Made by a program: the position numbers and the translations under genes
Notes under the pieces: generated by a model
What the model saw: the letters and a program-made list of their open reading frames with translations, nothing else
What the model was told of the DNA's origin: nothing
Databases searched by the model: none
From: Adineta steineri
Lineage: Eukaryota > Rotifera > Eurotatoria > Adinetida > Adinetidae
Assembly (NCBI GenBank): GCA_905250115.1
Contig: CAJNOI010000021.1
Span: 124,001-188,000, forward strand
Length of the DNA stretch: 64,000 nucleotides
Reading direction: 5' to 3'
In this document: one piece after another, positions 48,243-61,668 of the stretch
How positions within the stretch are numbered: position 1 is the first letter of the stretch
Layout: every line of letters begins with the position of its first letter

Positions 48243-50302
48243 GATAAGAGAAAATATATTTATGGTTTAGTTAAATGAAGAATTCAACCAGTATGACTAC
48301 TTGTTTGATGTTACATTTTTGAGAGTCTTTAATAAGATTTTGAAATACTAAATTATATAGATTGAACATCGGAAGTCATTTTGATTAATGAATATTGATA
48401 TGGACAATAAAGATGTAGAGAGTTAATACAATCGAATTTTTTTAAGATTCGATAAATATTTTGTTTCCGTATTTTATTAAATAATAAATAACAGAAGGAA
48501 AGAACAATATGATGCCCGAGAATAGATAGACAAAAATAATAAATGTTCGCTTTGAACACAATGTTTAGCCTTAGTTTGAATGCGTTCCTATTAGAGCTAA
48601 CAATTAAGTATTATTTGATTAACGTAATATCATTATCAAGATTGCTTGAGGGTTATATGAAGTTTATTAGTCATCTATACTAATCAGCAAGAAAAAGAAA
48701 AGTTGTATAGTAATAAATATAACTCTTTTTGAAAATATTTCATTACCTTTTCTTTTCTATATTATACATACAATCGTGCATGATTTGAATTTATAGTTTT
48801 ATAATATATATCCGTAAAATTAACATTCATAAGAAGGATTACTTAGTTTCTTTTCTTTTGGTAAATATAAATGGTATAAAATAAATGCATATCTTTTATC
48901 TGTACTAGAAATAATGATCAGATTATAATATATATATATATCCATGTGATGTATACAAGCGAAGCGAGTGAGAAAAAAAATTTACATGAATAAAAAATCA
49001 GTGTGAGATCATATAATGTGATGACAACGACAGAAGAAGAGATGATGTATGCATAATCAATTAGAAAGAAAAAAAGAACCAAGACGAGACGAGACGAAAA
49101 GCTACATATTTATATGACTCGTCACTAACAACGATCGTATTTATGGTAAGTGTTTGATTTTATATTCGATCAGGTAATTTTCTATTATAAAAGTTAAAAC
49201 TTTCTTTTTTTCATAAAATATTCGTCCATTATGATTGTATTTCAATTAAGAAAAGAATCGAAACTGATGATTTTTATGAATACGTTTTGTTATGATTTCG
49301 GACAATTGCTATAGGTATAGACGAATAATCATGTCTTTGTACAATAGTACTAGGTAATGAAATAAGAAGAGAATATATATATATTCAAATTCGAGTTTGA
49401 TCTCATTAAGCAATGTCTCAAAAAATTCTTTTTTTCTCTTTCTCGCGCCGTGAACGTAACATTCTTGCATCTCTTCATCGTTGAGAGGCGAACAGGAGCT
49501 TGTGTCCGCGCGCTCCGTTATGTATGCAAATAGTATGTATATTCATTTTATTGCATTCAGTTTATGATAATTCCTCTCTCTACATCTCTTTCTCTCTTCT
49601 CTTCTTTTCGTCATCACTTTGTCGAGAAAACTCGACAAATGCAAGACGAAACATGTCAAAGAAGAACAATGATATTCTACAATTTTATTATTTGGTAAGC
49701 ATATTGGCAAAAAAAGCATTAACCTATCTTGGAATGTATTCAATTCTAAAACATCTATATGTATTGTTTATATAGTAACAAAACGAACTTCTTTCTTTTA
49801 TTGTTAGTTCGAAATATGCATGAAGATTTAGATAAACGACAGGAATTTGTAATATGAAAATAGTTTTCCTTGATGTATCATTCATATTTTGTAGTAGTCG
49901 AATATAAAGTGAAATTTATCGAGCGACAGATATTTTAAAATATGACTAAAACGAATGAATACTTTATTTTCAATTTTATTCTTGATTCATAGAACTTACT
50001 AAGAGATAGAACTCATCTTTCGATTTATTAAACTTTAATTGTTTAATATAAATATTCGTACACTTGATTTTATTTTTGAGTATCCAAAAAAAAAACTATA
50101 CGATAAGTGCGGAAATGAATCATGTATTTTATCCGATATTGATATTTGGTAAATAGCGTAGTTCACTCAGTATTTTTTACTTAAAGAAATCGAAAATAAT
50201 TTATTTACAATTACGACAAATCTTATAATTATAAAATTAAAAATATTCATTTTTTATATTTAAACCTAATTTTTTTTCTTCTTATTTTAAAATCCATTTT
50301 AG

Positions 50303-50408
50303 AAGAACGTCTGCAACATGTTTGATCTGTTCCATCGTATTCAAACATATGAATTGAACGTCAATTGGCGTCCTCTACTGATAGTAATCATGCTGATGAC
50401 AGTTCGAA
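50303..50408 (+). other. Candidate orphan coding exon
   Basis: Preceded by TTTTAAAATCCATTTTAG and followed by GTGAGTAA, both good splice signals. All 35 codons are open: KNVCNMFDLFHRIQTYEL then NVNWRPLLIVIMLMTVR, with an ATG at 50318. The hydrophobic stretch could be a signal peptide or membrane segment. No downstream partner could be joined convincingly. It might be a first coding exon of an unannotated gene or an alternative 5' exon. Confidence 0.35.
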
Positions 50409-53032
50409 GTGAGTAATTTGACACGAGTCATAAACGGCTAACTAGTAAATGGGTCGCGTTCCATTAGTATTGACAACTACTTGCCACTCATTTTAGTAGT
50501 TAGTGTTGTTCACTGACATATACATATACGAGCATGCACATACACAAATGGCGGAACAAGTTGTGCGTGCATAAAGCAACAAAAAAAAAACTCATCACTT
50601 GAAATTGATCTATGTTTTTTTAATAGTTAACACATCATATAATAGCAGATGGAACATATATAGAAATAAGAAAGAAAGGAGAACTGAATACAATATCGTC
50701 TACTGTTTGTCATCATTTATAGTAATACGATTAGACAAAAGCAAGAGTAAAATAATTTAATTAAAAGATAAATTTTATTTTTGCATATTTCTTTTCTAAT
50801 TCGTCAAGTAAATATATCTTTTCCAAAGTCAAAATTTTTTTTCAACTGACAAATACGAATGAAAAAAAAGAAAACTTCTATTCGAGTTAATAAAATCATA
50901 TATTTGTATGTATGTCACGTCTTTATCTGTTAACTCCACCCTTTTTCATCCGGTCTCTTGATTGGACTCATCTGTTCTACTTCTCTATAAAATGATTGAT
51001 AGTCTTGTCTTGCTATTTCTTTTTTTTTTATTCTCTTTTGTTCATCTGTGCATACTTATGAATAGATCAATTCAATTCATATATATATATATATATATGC
51101 ATGCTTGACTTTACTCTTCGTCTTACTGTCATCTTTTTTTTCAACTCAAGACGAAACGAAATCGGATCGGTACTCATTGACATGCATAGTCTAGTTTTCT
51201 TTTTTTTTGCTCTAGAGGGGCAAATAAAGAAAAAAGGAACCAATGAAAATAATTAAACATTTATTGTTGACATAAGTATAGTTTTTTTTCTTCTTATATA
51301 TGTTGATGTATTCATTCAGTGTATATTTCTAATTCGATTAAAATTCGCTTCACTAACTTTTTTCTAGAAATGTCAACAAAATGTGTGAGCTATAAAAAGA
51401 ATGATCGATTTTATTCGCTTTGAAGACAAAATAGAACTTGATCAAACGATATTGATATACTAAAGAGTGTATAGAATAACATTAACAATAATGTGTAGAA
51501 AGATTTTTCCGTTTTCTTTCTTTCTTTTTTTTTTCTTCCCCTATTTTTTTTTTGTCTTCGAAGAAGCATCAAATACAAAGAATGAACATTTGCATATATG
51601 CAAAAAGAACTGACTAGAGATAACATTATGATCACGCGCATTGACGACAAAAAAGAAATATTAAGAAATACAAAATTCAAGTTTTATTTGCTCATTATTG
51701 AATTGAAAATTTTAGACTCTTGTCACTTGTAGCACGCGCACACGTTTGTATATTGTTATTGTCTGATTTTTTTTGTCTGTTTGTTTTAAGATGGACAAGT
51801 GCCAAATGTTGATTATATGAGAGTGCGTAGGCATGATGCTTTTCTTTTTTCAAGGTGTCTAGGGAGAAAAAATCAAACAAGAACAGAATAGACCGAAACT
51901 AGTGAATGTATATCTATATATATATAAATGTACGCGTAGGTTGCACAGAGAGAAGAAGAAAAAAACGAAAAGTCCAAATCCATCATTATAAACGAGATAT
52001 AGGTGTGGAAAGGTCGTGTGTATATTTGTCAAGGTGCGAGAGGATTAGTTTTAGCTCCTTTTCTTTCGATAAGAGAAGCCTTGTAATTATACTCGATCGA
52101 CCATCGACTCTTCTTTTTTTTTTTTATATATATATTATTGTTACTAACTATATCGAATATGAAGAATAATGACAAAGAACAACTCGATTAGCCTAATTTC
52201 CCGTGTCTCTGATCTTGACTAGCTAGGCAGAAAAAAAAATACTAGCTAATTTTATTTTCGAGTTGTATTTCTAGACTTGTCTAATTAGAATTGGTCGATC
52301 TCCAACTGATAGGACCATCTGCTATATGTTTGTTTGTCTCTTTGACTATCAATTCTTCGTTTTTTCTTCTTCTTCTTCTTGTTCTTGCTATATGATGGTG
52401 GTGACACAGGAAATGTCTTGTGTACACACATACGATTAGATCCATCAATCACGCAATGGCAACGACAAAAAAAAACCGAAGAAAAAAAAGAAATCCGATC
52501 ATTCTTTTTTTTTTTTCTTCTTCTCCCTAAAGGTCATTCTATCCAATCAAAAAAATGCAAGTTCCTATTCCTTCAATCAACCAACCCATTTTCTTCTTTT
52601 TTTCTTTCTCTTTCTCTTCTCCTTTCGTTCGATGCACTTGTTGCATGCATACATACACAAATAAAGAGAAGCTATCTTGTCATCGACTACGCATAGAGAA
52701 AGAGAGCAACTCCTTGACAGAAGAAGCATCGGACGGCGGCAAATCTGAATTTCATTTGCATTCAAAACTAGTACTAGTACCAGCAGCTATCTTATCCCAC
52801 GTATTGATATTCAAATAAATACTGCGATTGTCAGTTGTGCTCGATTTCCTATTCAAGCACTACTAACGTATATTCTCACCCAACTAATTTCAGTATATTC
52901 AATGGTGAGTATTATATATATATATATATCCATATAGAAATAAAAAAAATCTTCGATAAAACTAATTAAGAACAATAATTAAATATAAAAATTTTATTTT
53001 AGTTAAGATTTTGTTAATGATTTTTTTAAATC

Positions 53033-54211
53033 ATGTCAACATCACCATCATCCGTTGCTGCAGCAACTGCTTATGCTCTTCATCATCATCATATTCATAC
53101 TCATCATCATATCCATCCATTTCATCATCAACATCAACTTGATTCAGCATCATCACCAACACCAAATACATTTTTTTATCCGACATCATCGGAATCATCA
53201 AATGATTTAATTTTACAACAAACTGATATTAAACCAAATAATAATAATAATACATATTCATTTCCAACAGGTAACAGTACAACAAGTCCAACACATTTAA
53301 CTGAAAGAAAAAGTGTTTCACCATCACCAACAAGTCCAATAAATGGTACAGCTTGGCCAGTTATTATGCAGCATCATCCACATAAACAACATTCATTATC
53401 CATTGAAGATTATTGGGCATCAAATCCTTCAAATTATTATCAATCAACAAATTATCATCATCAACCTTATTTAACTAATCATCAATTTATTCCAACATAT
53501 GGTTCATCATCAACTGATCCTGAACATCATTTTCAAATACCACTACCACCACCACCAACATCATCATCACTTGATGATAATGATTTAAATTTACTTCAAA
53601 TAAATCATAATAATAATAATGATGATGATGAACATCAAATACATATTGATAATAATGATTTAAATCGTTTTTCTAAACAATTTAAACAACGACGTATTAA
53701 ACTTGGTTATACACAAGCTGATGTTGGTCTTGCACTTGGAAATCTTTATGGCAATGTTTTTAGTCAAACAACAATATGTCGTTTTGAAGCATTACAATTA
53801 AGTTTTAAAAATATGTGTAAATTACGTCCATTATTAGCTAAATGGTTAGAAGATTCTGAATCTCAAACCGGTACATCAAATTCAATGGAAAAAATTGCAG
53901 CTAGTGGTCGTAAACGTAAAAAACGTACATCTATTGAAGTTAGTATAAAACAAGCTTTGGAAATACATTTTGCTCGTAATCCAAAGCCAGCTGCACAAGA
54001 TATTGCACATTTAGCTGATCAATTACAACTTGAAAAAGAAGTTGTACGAGTATGGTTTTGTAATCGAAGACAAAAAGAGAAACGTGTTACGCCACCATTA
54101 GGAAATGGTACAGCATCAGCATCAACTAATCATCATCCAACGAAAAGTCCAAGTCCATCATCAACACCAACAGGAGACTATTATGAATATCATTATCCAA
54201 CACATTTGTAA
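53033..54211 (+). CDS. POU3F: POU class III homeodomain transcription factor
   Basis: Intronless coding region of 392 residues, as is usual for POU3 genes. The N-terminus is low-complexity (His-rich [16 protein letters not shown], Asn and Ser/Thr/Pro runs). The POU-specific domain (about residues 209-283) reads [60 protein letters not shown]. The homeodomain (about 292-352) reads [20 protein letters not shown] and ends [18 protein letters not shown]. The near-identity of these stretches to Brn1/Brn2/Brn4 and the MTPP-like VTPPLGN after the homeodomain support class III. The family acts in neural and protonephridial development as a nuclear DNA-binding factor. It is flanked by large non-coding regions on both sides, as expected for a developmental regulator. 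Confidence 0.95.
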   Translation: MSTSPSSVAAATAYALHHHHIHTHHHIHPFHHQHQLDSASSPTPNTFFYPTSSESSNDLILQQTDIKPNNNNNTYSFPTGNSTTSPTHLTERKSVSPSPTSPINGTAWPVIMQHHPHKQHSLSIEDYWASNPSNYYQSTNYHHQPYLTNHQFIPTYGSSSTDPEHHFQIPLPPPPTSSSLDDNDLNLLQINHNNNNDDDEHQIHIDNNDLNRFSKQFKQRRIKLGYTQADVGLALGNLYGNVFSQTTICRFEALQLSFKNMCKLRPLLAKWLEDSESQTGTSNSMEKIAASGRKRKKRTSIEVSIKQALEIHFARNPKPAAQDIAHLADQLQLEKEVVRVWFCNRRQKEKRVTPPLGNGTASASTNHHPTKSPSPSSTPTGDYYEYHYPTHL

Positions 54212-56922
54212 CATTTTTTTTTTCGAGTTTTTCTTTTCACTTGTTACACACTTTACACAGTGTTTCGCTTTTTTTTTTCTCTATATATTTTGTGTGATAC
54301 TGTCATAAAAAATAACACAAAATTATCAATTTATAATATTTAACTGAATCATCTTGATAGACAAGTGACAAGAAAAAGAAAGTCAACAGATCATTAAATG
54401 AAAGAAAAGAATCAACTATAGCGGCTTACTTTTTTCTTTCCTTCTCTGATCTAATGACGGTAGAAAGAAAAAAGAGAGGATTTAGAATTGAGTAGAACTA
54501 CTAATCAAATGGGAGACCAGATGGTCGTATCAGCTGCATTGACTTTCTTTTTTTCGAGCATTGTTTTATGATGAGTCTATAATGAAAATGTTACTTCTTG
54601 ATGTACAATGTCCCTATAGTGTGAGTATATATTGAGACAAGCGTATCCACATTATATTTACATTTCAATCACTGTGTCGTTGTTTGTCTCTTTCTATCGA
54701 CATATGGTGGTGATCTCTCACGCGTATAAGTTAAACAAAATTTGGCATATATATATGATTTTTCTCTGTTATTCACGATCAGGTGAGACAGACACAGAGA
54801 AAGAAAGAAATCGAGTATCATCTTTTTCTGGGTGTCAATATATATATATATTCAATTGAAATATGCCCGACGATATACTCTCGTTTACGCTTCTTTGAAT
54901 TGATGTCTGTTCCGGTTCCGCTGTCTTATTTTTATAGAAGTTCTATGTATTATTTTATTTTGAAAAAGAAAATATATTAAACAATTGCCGACAACATTCT
55001 CATTATGAAGGAAATAGATAACATGAGAATGTGTGAGAAAGATCAATAGTTGGTCGTGTTAAAGTATATACGATGGATAATAAATCGAAGTAGTTCCGAT
55101 CGGATTACTCTTGATCATTAAATTTTAGTTTTTTTTCATAACTATTTGAGAAAGATATTAAACAAGAGACAAGTATTTTTTTAAATTGACTCCTACTCAT
55201 AATAAGTTATCCGTTTTCTTTCTATTTTCTAGATAATAAATGTTCTTCGTAAAAAAAAGTCAATATCAATCTGAAGTAGTTGACTAATCTAAGAGTTCGT
55301 ATAGAATGATATTTATTATTACATATTAGTGTTAGCTTAAATTCTCATGTGATTATGATAATAATTTTTATTTATTTAATTGATCATAAAGAATTTTAGA
55401 AAATAGAAGACAAAACTTATAATATATCAGCAAGAATCTAATATCTTAACTGGCTTATATAAAAACATCTTACTATATCTATTATCACAAAATAAAAAAG
55501 ACTAATATCTCTATCAAGTATGATATACTGTTTAATTTCCTACATTCATTTCAGAGAACCATTGATTATAATTTTGTAACTGACATATAAAGCTTTAAAT
55601 TTTATTTATTATTAAATGTAAATATTTCATTCTGTGCTTCGTTATTATCATTGATCATGATATGAATCTACTAGATAAGTAAAGTCGGTAATTAATATTA
55701 GCTTTTAGTTTGTGAAATCTACTAATATTGTATTATAAAAAAAACCCTACATTAATGGAAATACTATTTGAAAGTTAAGAATTTACATTTTAACCACACG
55801 AGTACATTTGATTTCGAAAGAATAGAGATAGCTATCAATGGTAAATAAGGTATACTATTCGATACACTATCATTGATAAAAAAAACATATTTCGATCAAG
55901 CGAAGAATTAAAGAATAATGTTTCAAAAATCCTAAGAATGCAATCAAGTATCATCTATTCACCGTTCTTTTTATTAAAACGACGGTTATGTCTACTAATC
56001 AATATTAATAAGTAAAAAAAGAAGGATCGATTCTAAACTGAATGATATTACTAAAAAAATATTTTTATTTTTAGTATATTTTATTAAGTTTTAGATATAT
56101 TCATATGTAGTTATGCTATTTATTTTATTTCGATCTATGTAGGTTGAAAAGAAAAATGAATTTTCGTAGGTTGTACAATTATATTTTATTATCATATGAA
56201 TTCAATACGATGTGCACATACTAGTCATTCTTTCGGTATACATTCCATTGAGTAAACTATGTAAATTGCGTCAATACACCTTCATATTATTTTATTTGAA
56301 TGATACCTTTTTTTCTTTTCTTTTATATCTTTTATGCGTCATCTTCACGTCAACTTCTATAAAGATATATTAATGATAATAACGATAGTGTAGTTATAAT
56401 AAAAACTAATGGAGTTATATTTGTGACAAACGAATCCACATTAATGTGCGACAAGTCAACGTATAGACATGAGAAATATAAGAAAAAAAACGAAGAAAGA
56501 AAAAATAGGCAAAGGTATGCATGGCATGTGGTTTCTTGCGTAGCAGAAACGAAACATGAAAAAACAAGAGAACGATTGGTTCTGTTCCTCTTCATATTTA
56601 TTCCTCGTCGATAATGTCACGCACGCGCTCTGTGATTACCGAAAAACGTCAATGAAAAAAAAAAGACATATACACACGCACAAGAAGAAAGAACATACGA
56701 GAAATTACAACTAAAATAAATCTTCCATACATAGTTTAGAGAGAGAAAAAGAAAATGAAAGATTAACTCTTATTCAGGTAATATCAATGTTTAACTAAAG
56801 ACTCACGTCAATATACTACAATGACTATAGAGAAGATAAATATAATAGATAGAATAATAAAAGAATCTTGTCATTCTTATAGATACATATCATTTCAAAA
56901 AAAAAATTATTTGAAACTTTTC
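54212..56922. other. 2.7-kb intergenic region downstream of the POU gene
   Basis: AT-rich, with no gene or transposon ends recognised. Homopolymer-rich frames such as 56350-56614 look spurious on both strands. Confidence 0.45.
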
Positions 56923-59780
56923 ATGCCGGTATTCAGTAGTGGAAAGAAAAAATCAGATGAATATTATTGTAAAATCTTTACTATGGATGCTGAATTACAG
57001 TTTACTATTGAAGTAAGTTATATGATTTATAAAGAGATATTTTTCTAGTATTGAGTTCTAATATTATTTTTTAGGCAACAGCTAAAGGTAATACAATATT
57101 TTCTCTTATTTGTCAAACAATTGGCCTTCGAGAACATTGGTATTTCGGCGTTAAATATATAGATAAATTTTCTAATGAATGGAATTGGCTTCAGTTAAAT
57201 CGTACTGTATGCTTTATATTGAAATTCTACAAAAAAAACTAGAATGATTCATAAAAATTAGTAATCTTTAGATTATTTCACAACCAATACAAATCTCACC
57301 TAAAACATCTGATTCAACACATATAATAGATAATAATAATAAACCTCATCTTCTTCGTTCATTACCAATATCTTCATCAATATCAACATTAAGTCTATCA
57401 TCTTCTATAATCAATACTACTCAACAATCTATTAAGGGCACAATCGAACTTTATTTTGTTGTTAAATTCTATCCGGAAGATATTACTCATGAACTTATAC
57501 AAGATATAACTCGACATCTTTTCTATCTACAAGTTAAACAAGATATTCTTAATATGGATATTTATTGTCCACCAGATACTGCTGCTCATCTTGCATCACT
57601 TTCGCTTCAAGCAAAGGTAAAATTTATTTAAATATATAACTCTCTATATGTTTTCTTCTAGTTTGGTGATTATGATCAAGTTGTATCTTCATCGGAATCA
57701 TTAAATTTAGAAAATGAAGGTTTGTTACCATTATCATGTTTTCAAAAAATTGAATTATCTCGTTCGGATTGGTTTGATCGTATTATTGCCTTATGGCGTA
57801 CACATACATCATTAACACGAGAAGAAAGTGAAATGTCATATTTAAAACATGCACAAGATTTAGATATGTTTGGTTTAGCATTTTTTGAAATATCAAAAAT
57901 GCAAGGTACTAATAAATCATCTCCACAACAACAAATTAAATTATATAATCAACAACAACAACAGTCAGATCAATTATCTATTGCTGCTGAACTTTGGTTA
58001 GGAATTGATTCATTAGGAATTCGTTTTTATAAGAAAAATAAATTAAGACCCGAAGTTTTCTTTTCCTGGTGTGATATCAAATCAGTTACTGTTCATGATA
58101 AAAAAGTAATTAAATAATAATAATATTCGACAATTTTCTTATAAACTATTCTTTTAGGTTGTATTATATCTTGCTAGTGATAAACATGCAACATTTGCAT
58201 TCTATACTGCAAAATCTTCTATTAGCAAAGAAGTATGTAATTTAAAAAGATTATTTTATTCTTTTTTTTGCAATGAATTATTTAGATACTTGACTTAGCA
58301 ATGGGTAATCATGAATTGTATATAAGACGTCGACAAGAACAATCCATTGAAATTCAACAGATGAGATATTTCGAAGAACAACAGCAAAAAGTAAGTATGA
58401 AATGAAAATTTTAACATAACTAGAACAATTTAGAATTAAGGAAGAAAAAATATTATATCTTATCTTTCTTATCTATATATAAAAGTGCATTGTATGTACT
58501 TTTACCTGGATGAATAATTTTATTTAAAAATATGTAAATCATTATTCTAGGAAAAAATGAGAATAGTGACGAGAGAACGTAGTTTAAGATTACAAGCAGA
58601 AAAACGTCGTGATGAAATCGAACATAATTTTATTAATTATCAACAACAAATGAAAGAAATTCATCAAACATTAGTATGTTTTTGAATTCTTTATTTTTTT
58701 CTTCTTTCAAATACAATAATTAATATTATTTCAGTTAAAATATCAAGAAGTAGCTGATTTATTAGCACATAAAGCTCAAATAAGTAGTGAAGAAGCTCGA
58801 TTACAAGCAGCAAAAGCACTTGAAATTGAAACACAACTTGAACGATGTAAATATGAAATGAATCGAGTAAGTTGAATTATTTTAAATTAAATTTCTAAAT
58901 CGAAAAAATTTGATTTGTTGTCTTTCGAAAGAATGAAGAAGAAAAACAATTGTATGCTCGACAAATTAATGGATGTAAACAAATCATATCAACATTAGTT
59001 AATGATTCAGTTCAAAAGTAAGATTTAATTTTCATAGAATTATTTTAATTCTATATTTAAAACAGTAATCATTTTTATTCATCTCATTGTAATGAATTTA
59101 ATCTTCTTTCATCAACTATTGAACAGCGGTTAGTTATAAAAGGATATATATATAGAAACTAACGAAACTAAATTTGAAAATTATTTTATTTTATTAGAAG
59201 TTTTTGAATTGAGTTTTTTTTATGTTTTTTGTAGTCGCCAAGAAGCTGATGAATTAAAATTAGAACTTGCGAAATGGCGTGTAGCTGAAGCAGCTGCAAG
59301 AGAGAAACTTTTAGCTATTACACAAGTGAATCAATCACTTGCTGTTTCAAATTCAATAACAGCTGTTCAATCATCATCATCAAGACCAATAAATTTATCT
59401 CCACCACCTGTAAAAATGATTTAATTCTATGATTTCTTTTTACATTCTTTTTTTTTATTTCTAGTATCAGCCAATAACGAGAATCGAAGATTCAAATCAA
59501 ATAAATGAAAGGTAAGAAATTAATTTTATATATAATTAAATTTTAATATTTTTTTGCTAGAATTCAATTAATTGAAAAACAATCTAAACAAACACAATTA
59601 GAATTACAATTACAAGATTTAAAAAATATTATACAGTCGAAAAAAATTGAACAACGACAAACATCATTAGATAAAGCATATGAAGAAAGTCTAGCAGGAG
59701 GTGATAATAAATATTCAACTATACAAAAAGCACGTTTAGGTACAACTTTAAGACGTATGGCTATGTTACAAGATTTATAA
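56923..59780 (+). CDS. ERM/merlin-family FERM protein
   Basis: About 13 exons, roughly 680 residues. The chosen start gives [20 protein letters not shown], running into the FERM F1 lobe ([20 protein letters not shown]). F2 includes [36 protein letters not shown] and [21 protein letters not shown]3 includes [14 protein letters not shown] and [21 protein letters not shown] long alpha-helix follows ([40 protein letters not shown]), then a C-terminal tail [23 protein letters not shown] proteins and merlin link membrane receptors to the actin cortex; merlin also feeds the Hippo pathway. TMDAE and the overall FERM look merlin-like, but the tail keeps the ERM pattern KYxT...RxGxTxxR, with Thr at the regulatory phospho-site. 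An upstream in-frame ATG at 56821 would add 34 unlikely residues. Confidence 0.85.
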
Positions 59781-60677
59781 TTCTATATTTATTAACATCT
59801 ATATTTGTTTCGAAAAAAAAAACTTGGATAAAGATGCGATTGAGAATGCATATTAAAAAAAACGAAATTTTTTTTATTTATATGTGTAAATTTAAATGTT
59901 ATCTCAAGTATGTAAAAACGTTCCATCAATTGTTAAAATTTGTTTTCTTACGATAAATAAATATATAATAGAAAAAAGTGTTAAATAAAATAGCTCAAAT
60001 TGTGTGATACACAATTAAAGATCGTGTCATTGAATTTAAATAATGTAGGCGCTAGGACAGAACATCTTATGGACAAAACGTCGCAGCTTATTTTAGGGTT
60101 CAAAACGAATTGCTAGTAAACCTTTGATACTGGATGGTGTATGTATGTGGGATGTGGATATTCAATGCACCCTCATTGAGCCATACGCCTGCGACGTTCT
60201 GTGCAGTCACTCTATATCGACGATGTGAATAAAGATAGAATACGAATGTCAATAGCATCATGAAAGGAAATAAGAAATTTTCAGCAAAAGAATGTGTGAT
60301 TTCATGGTAAAAGTCCCTATTATTGACTTCTTAAAATAATTGATCGGTAGCGAAATTTTACTTCAAATTGATGTGTTTTCTCTGACTTTGGATGATAGAA
60401 ATGGTTCCATTTCTACTCGAAAAAGTTTTTTGATCATATTTACTCATTATCCTTCGTTAAAATCATTGAATTTAGTCTGTTTGTCAATATCTGATCGTTT
60501 TAAAATCTATATTGGATTCATAATGTTTGATTGTTCTATCTATTTGTCGCTCTCTGTCTATTGGATTTTACTATTATTGGTTACGAATTTTAACCACTAT
60601 AGTTTTCTTCCTATGACATATGTATATATTTCGAAATGTAAACTTTTCCTTCATTAAATCGAAGAATTATTTGAAGA
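59781..60677. other. Intergenic, ERM gene to NUDT6-like gene
   Basis: About 900 bp. It holds a palindrome AATTGTGTGATACACAATT near 59997 and a GC-richer foldback at 60073-60202. A frame at 60340-60657 is not convincing as a gene. Confidence 0.45.
60073..60202. repeat. Foldback repeat with 14-bp arms
   Basis: ACAAAACGTCGCAG at 60073-60086 pairs with CTGCGACGTTCTGT at 60189-60202 (13 of 14). The interior is GC-richer than its flanks and resembles a small non-autonomous element, but no clean target duplication was found. Confidence 0.45.
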
Positions 60678-61582
60678 ATGAGTAATGTTCAAAATGAAAA
60701 TAGTGCTGAAGTAGTGTTATTAACTGGAACTGGCGATATTTATTCAGGTGTAACTGTTGATAGAAAACTTTTAGCTAAAACTCCAGCTTTATTTGAACGT
60801 CAACTAGAAAAATCGATAGAAGCATGGCGTCAACAAAAACGACGAGGTATTTGGCTTTCAATACCACATGATCAAACGGAACTTATTCCAACAGCACAAA
60901 AACTTGGTTTTGTTCTTCATCATGCTAAAGCTGATTATGTTATGTTAACACATTGGCTCGATGAATCAGATCCTAATCAATTACCAAGTTATGCTATGTC
61001 TACTATTGGTGTTGGTGGTCTCATAGTAAATAAAAAACGAGAAGTATTACTTATACAAGAACGATTTGCTTATGTTAAAGACTATTTCAAATTACCAGGT
61101 GGATGTCTTAATATGGGTAATAAATACATTCTGTTTTCTCTCAAAATATATTTTTTTCTCTGAATTATGTAGGTGAAGCAATAGAGGATGGCGTTGAACG
61201 TGAAGTATTTGAAGAAACAGGTATTCGTGCTCATTTTCGTGGTATACTTTCGTTTACCTATAAAACAGAATTTCGTTTTGGACATGGTGATGCTTATTTT
61301 ATTTGTCTAATGTATTTAAATGAAGATGAAGAAGAACAAAAAATTAATTTTGATCCACTTGAAATAGCCGTATGTCAATGGACCCCACTTGATGAATGGG
61401 CAAAGTCACTAGAAAATCATCCTGTACCTATTACATTACATGCAGCACGTACAGCTATCAATGTACTTGAAGGTCGAGAAACATTATTAGAATCAGATCT
61501 AATAGAAGTTAAATCGAGAGATAAAAATAAACCATCATGGTTTACAACAATGTATCGAAATAAATCTAATGATAAGAAATAA
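60678..61582 (+). CDS. NUDT6: NUDT6-like Nudix hydrolase
   Basis: Two exons (60678-61116 and 61173-61582), about 282 residues. The N-terminal domain (LFERQLEKSIEAWRQQKRRG, GIWLSIPHDQTELIPTAQKL, GFVLHHAKADYVMLTHWL) is the NUDT6-type extension. The Nudix fold carries a complete box, GCLNMGEAIEDGVE then REVFEETGI, matching GX5EX7REUXEEXGU, so metal binding and hydrolysis of a nucleoside-diphosphate-linked substrate are expected. The intron splits the box at LNMG|EA. In vertebrates NUDT6 overlaps FGF2 in antisense; here the opposite strand carries an unrelated gene ending 87 bp away. Natural substrate unknown. Confidence 0.85.
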
Positions 61583-61668
61583 ATATTTTTCTACTAACAT
61601 TTTAACAAAGAAGTTGTTTTAATTTTATTTATGATAAAAATATACTTCCGTAAAACTTTCAATACTAA

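Larger units (their letters stand above)
47966..53032. other. 5-kb gene-poor region upstream of the POU gene
   Basis: AT-rich with many homopolymer and (AT)n or CTT tracts. Three things stand out: a coding-like, hairpin-ended fragment at 47995-48242, a candidate exon at 50303-50408, and a donor (TCAATG|GTGAGT, near 52903) with an acceptor TTTTATTTTAG at about 53002. The last pair would make a 5' UTR intron of the POU gene. The stretch likely contains regulatory DNA for that gene. Confidence 0.5.

Noticed and set aside
52379..52818. Plus frames upstream of the POU gene
   Set aside because: Poly-Phe, poly-Ser and Lys-rich stretches from microsatellites; an internal acceptor exists but no joinable exon chain was found.
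60340..60657. 105-residue plus frame before the Nudix gene
   Set aside because: Ends in its own stop before the supported NUDT6-like start and has no family features; likely upstream non-coding DNA.
60678..61582. FGF2 antisense arrangement as at vertebrate NUDT6
   Set aside because: The opposite strand shows no FGF-like exon; the neighbouring minus gene is unrelated.
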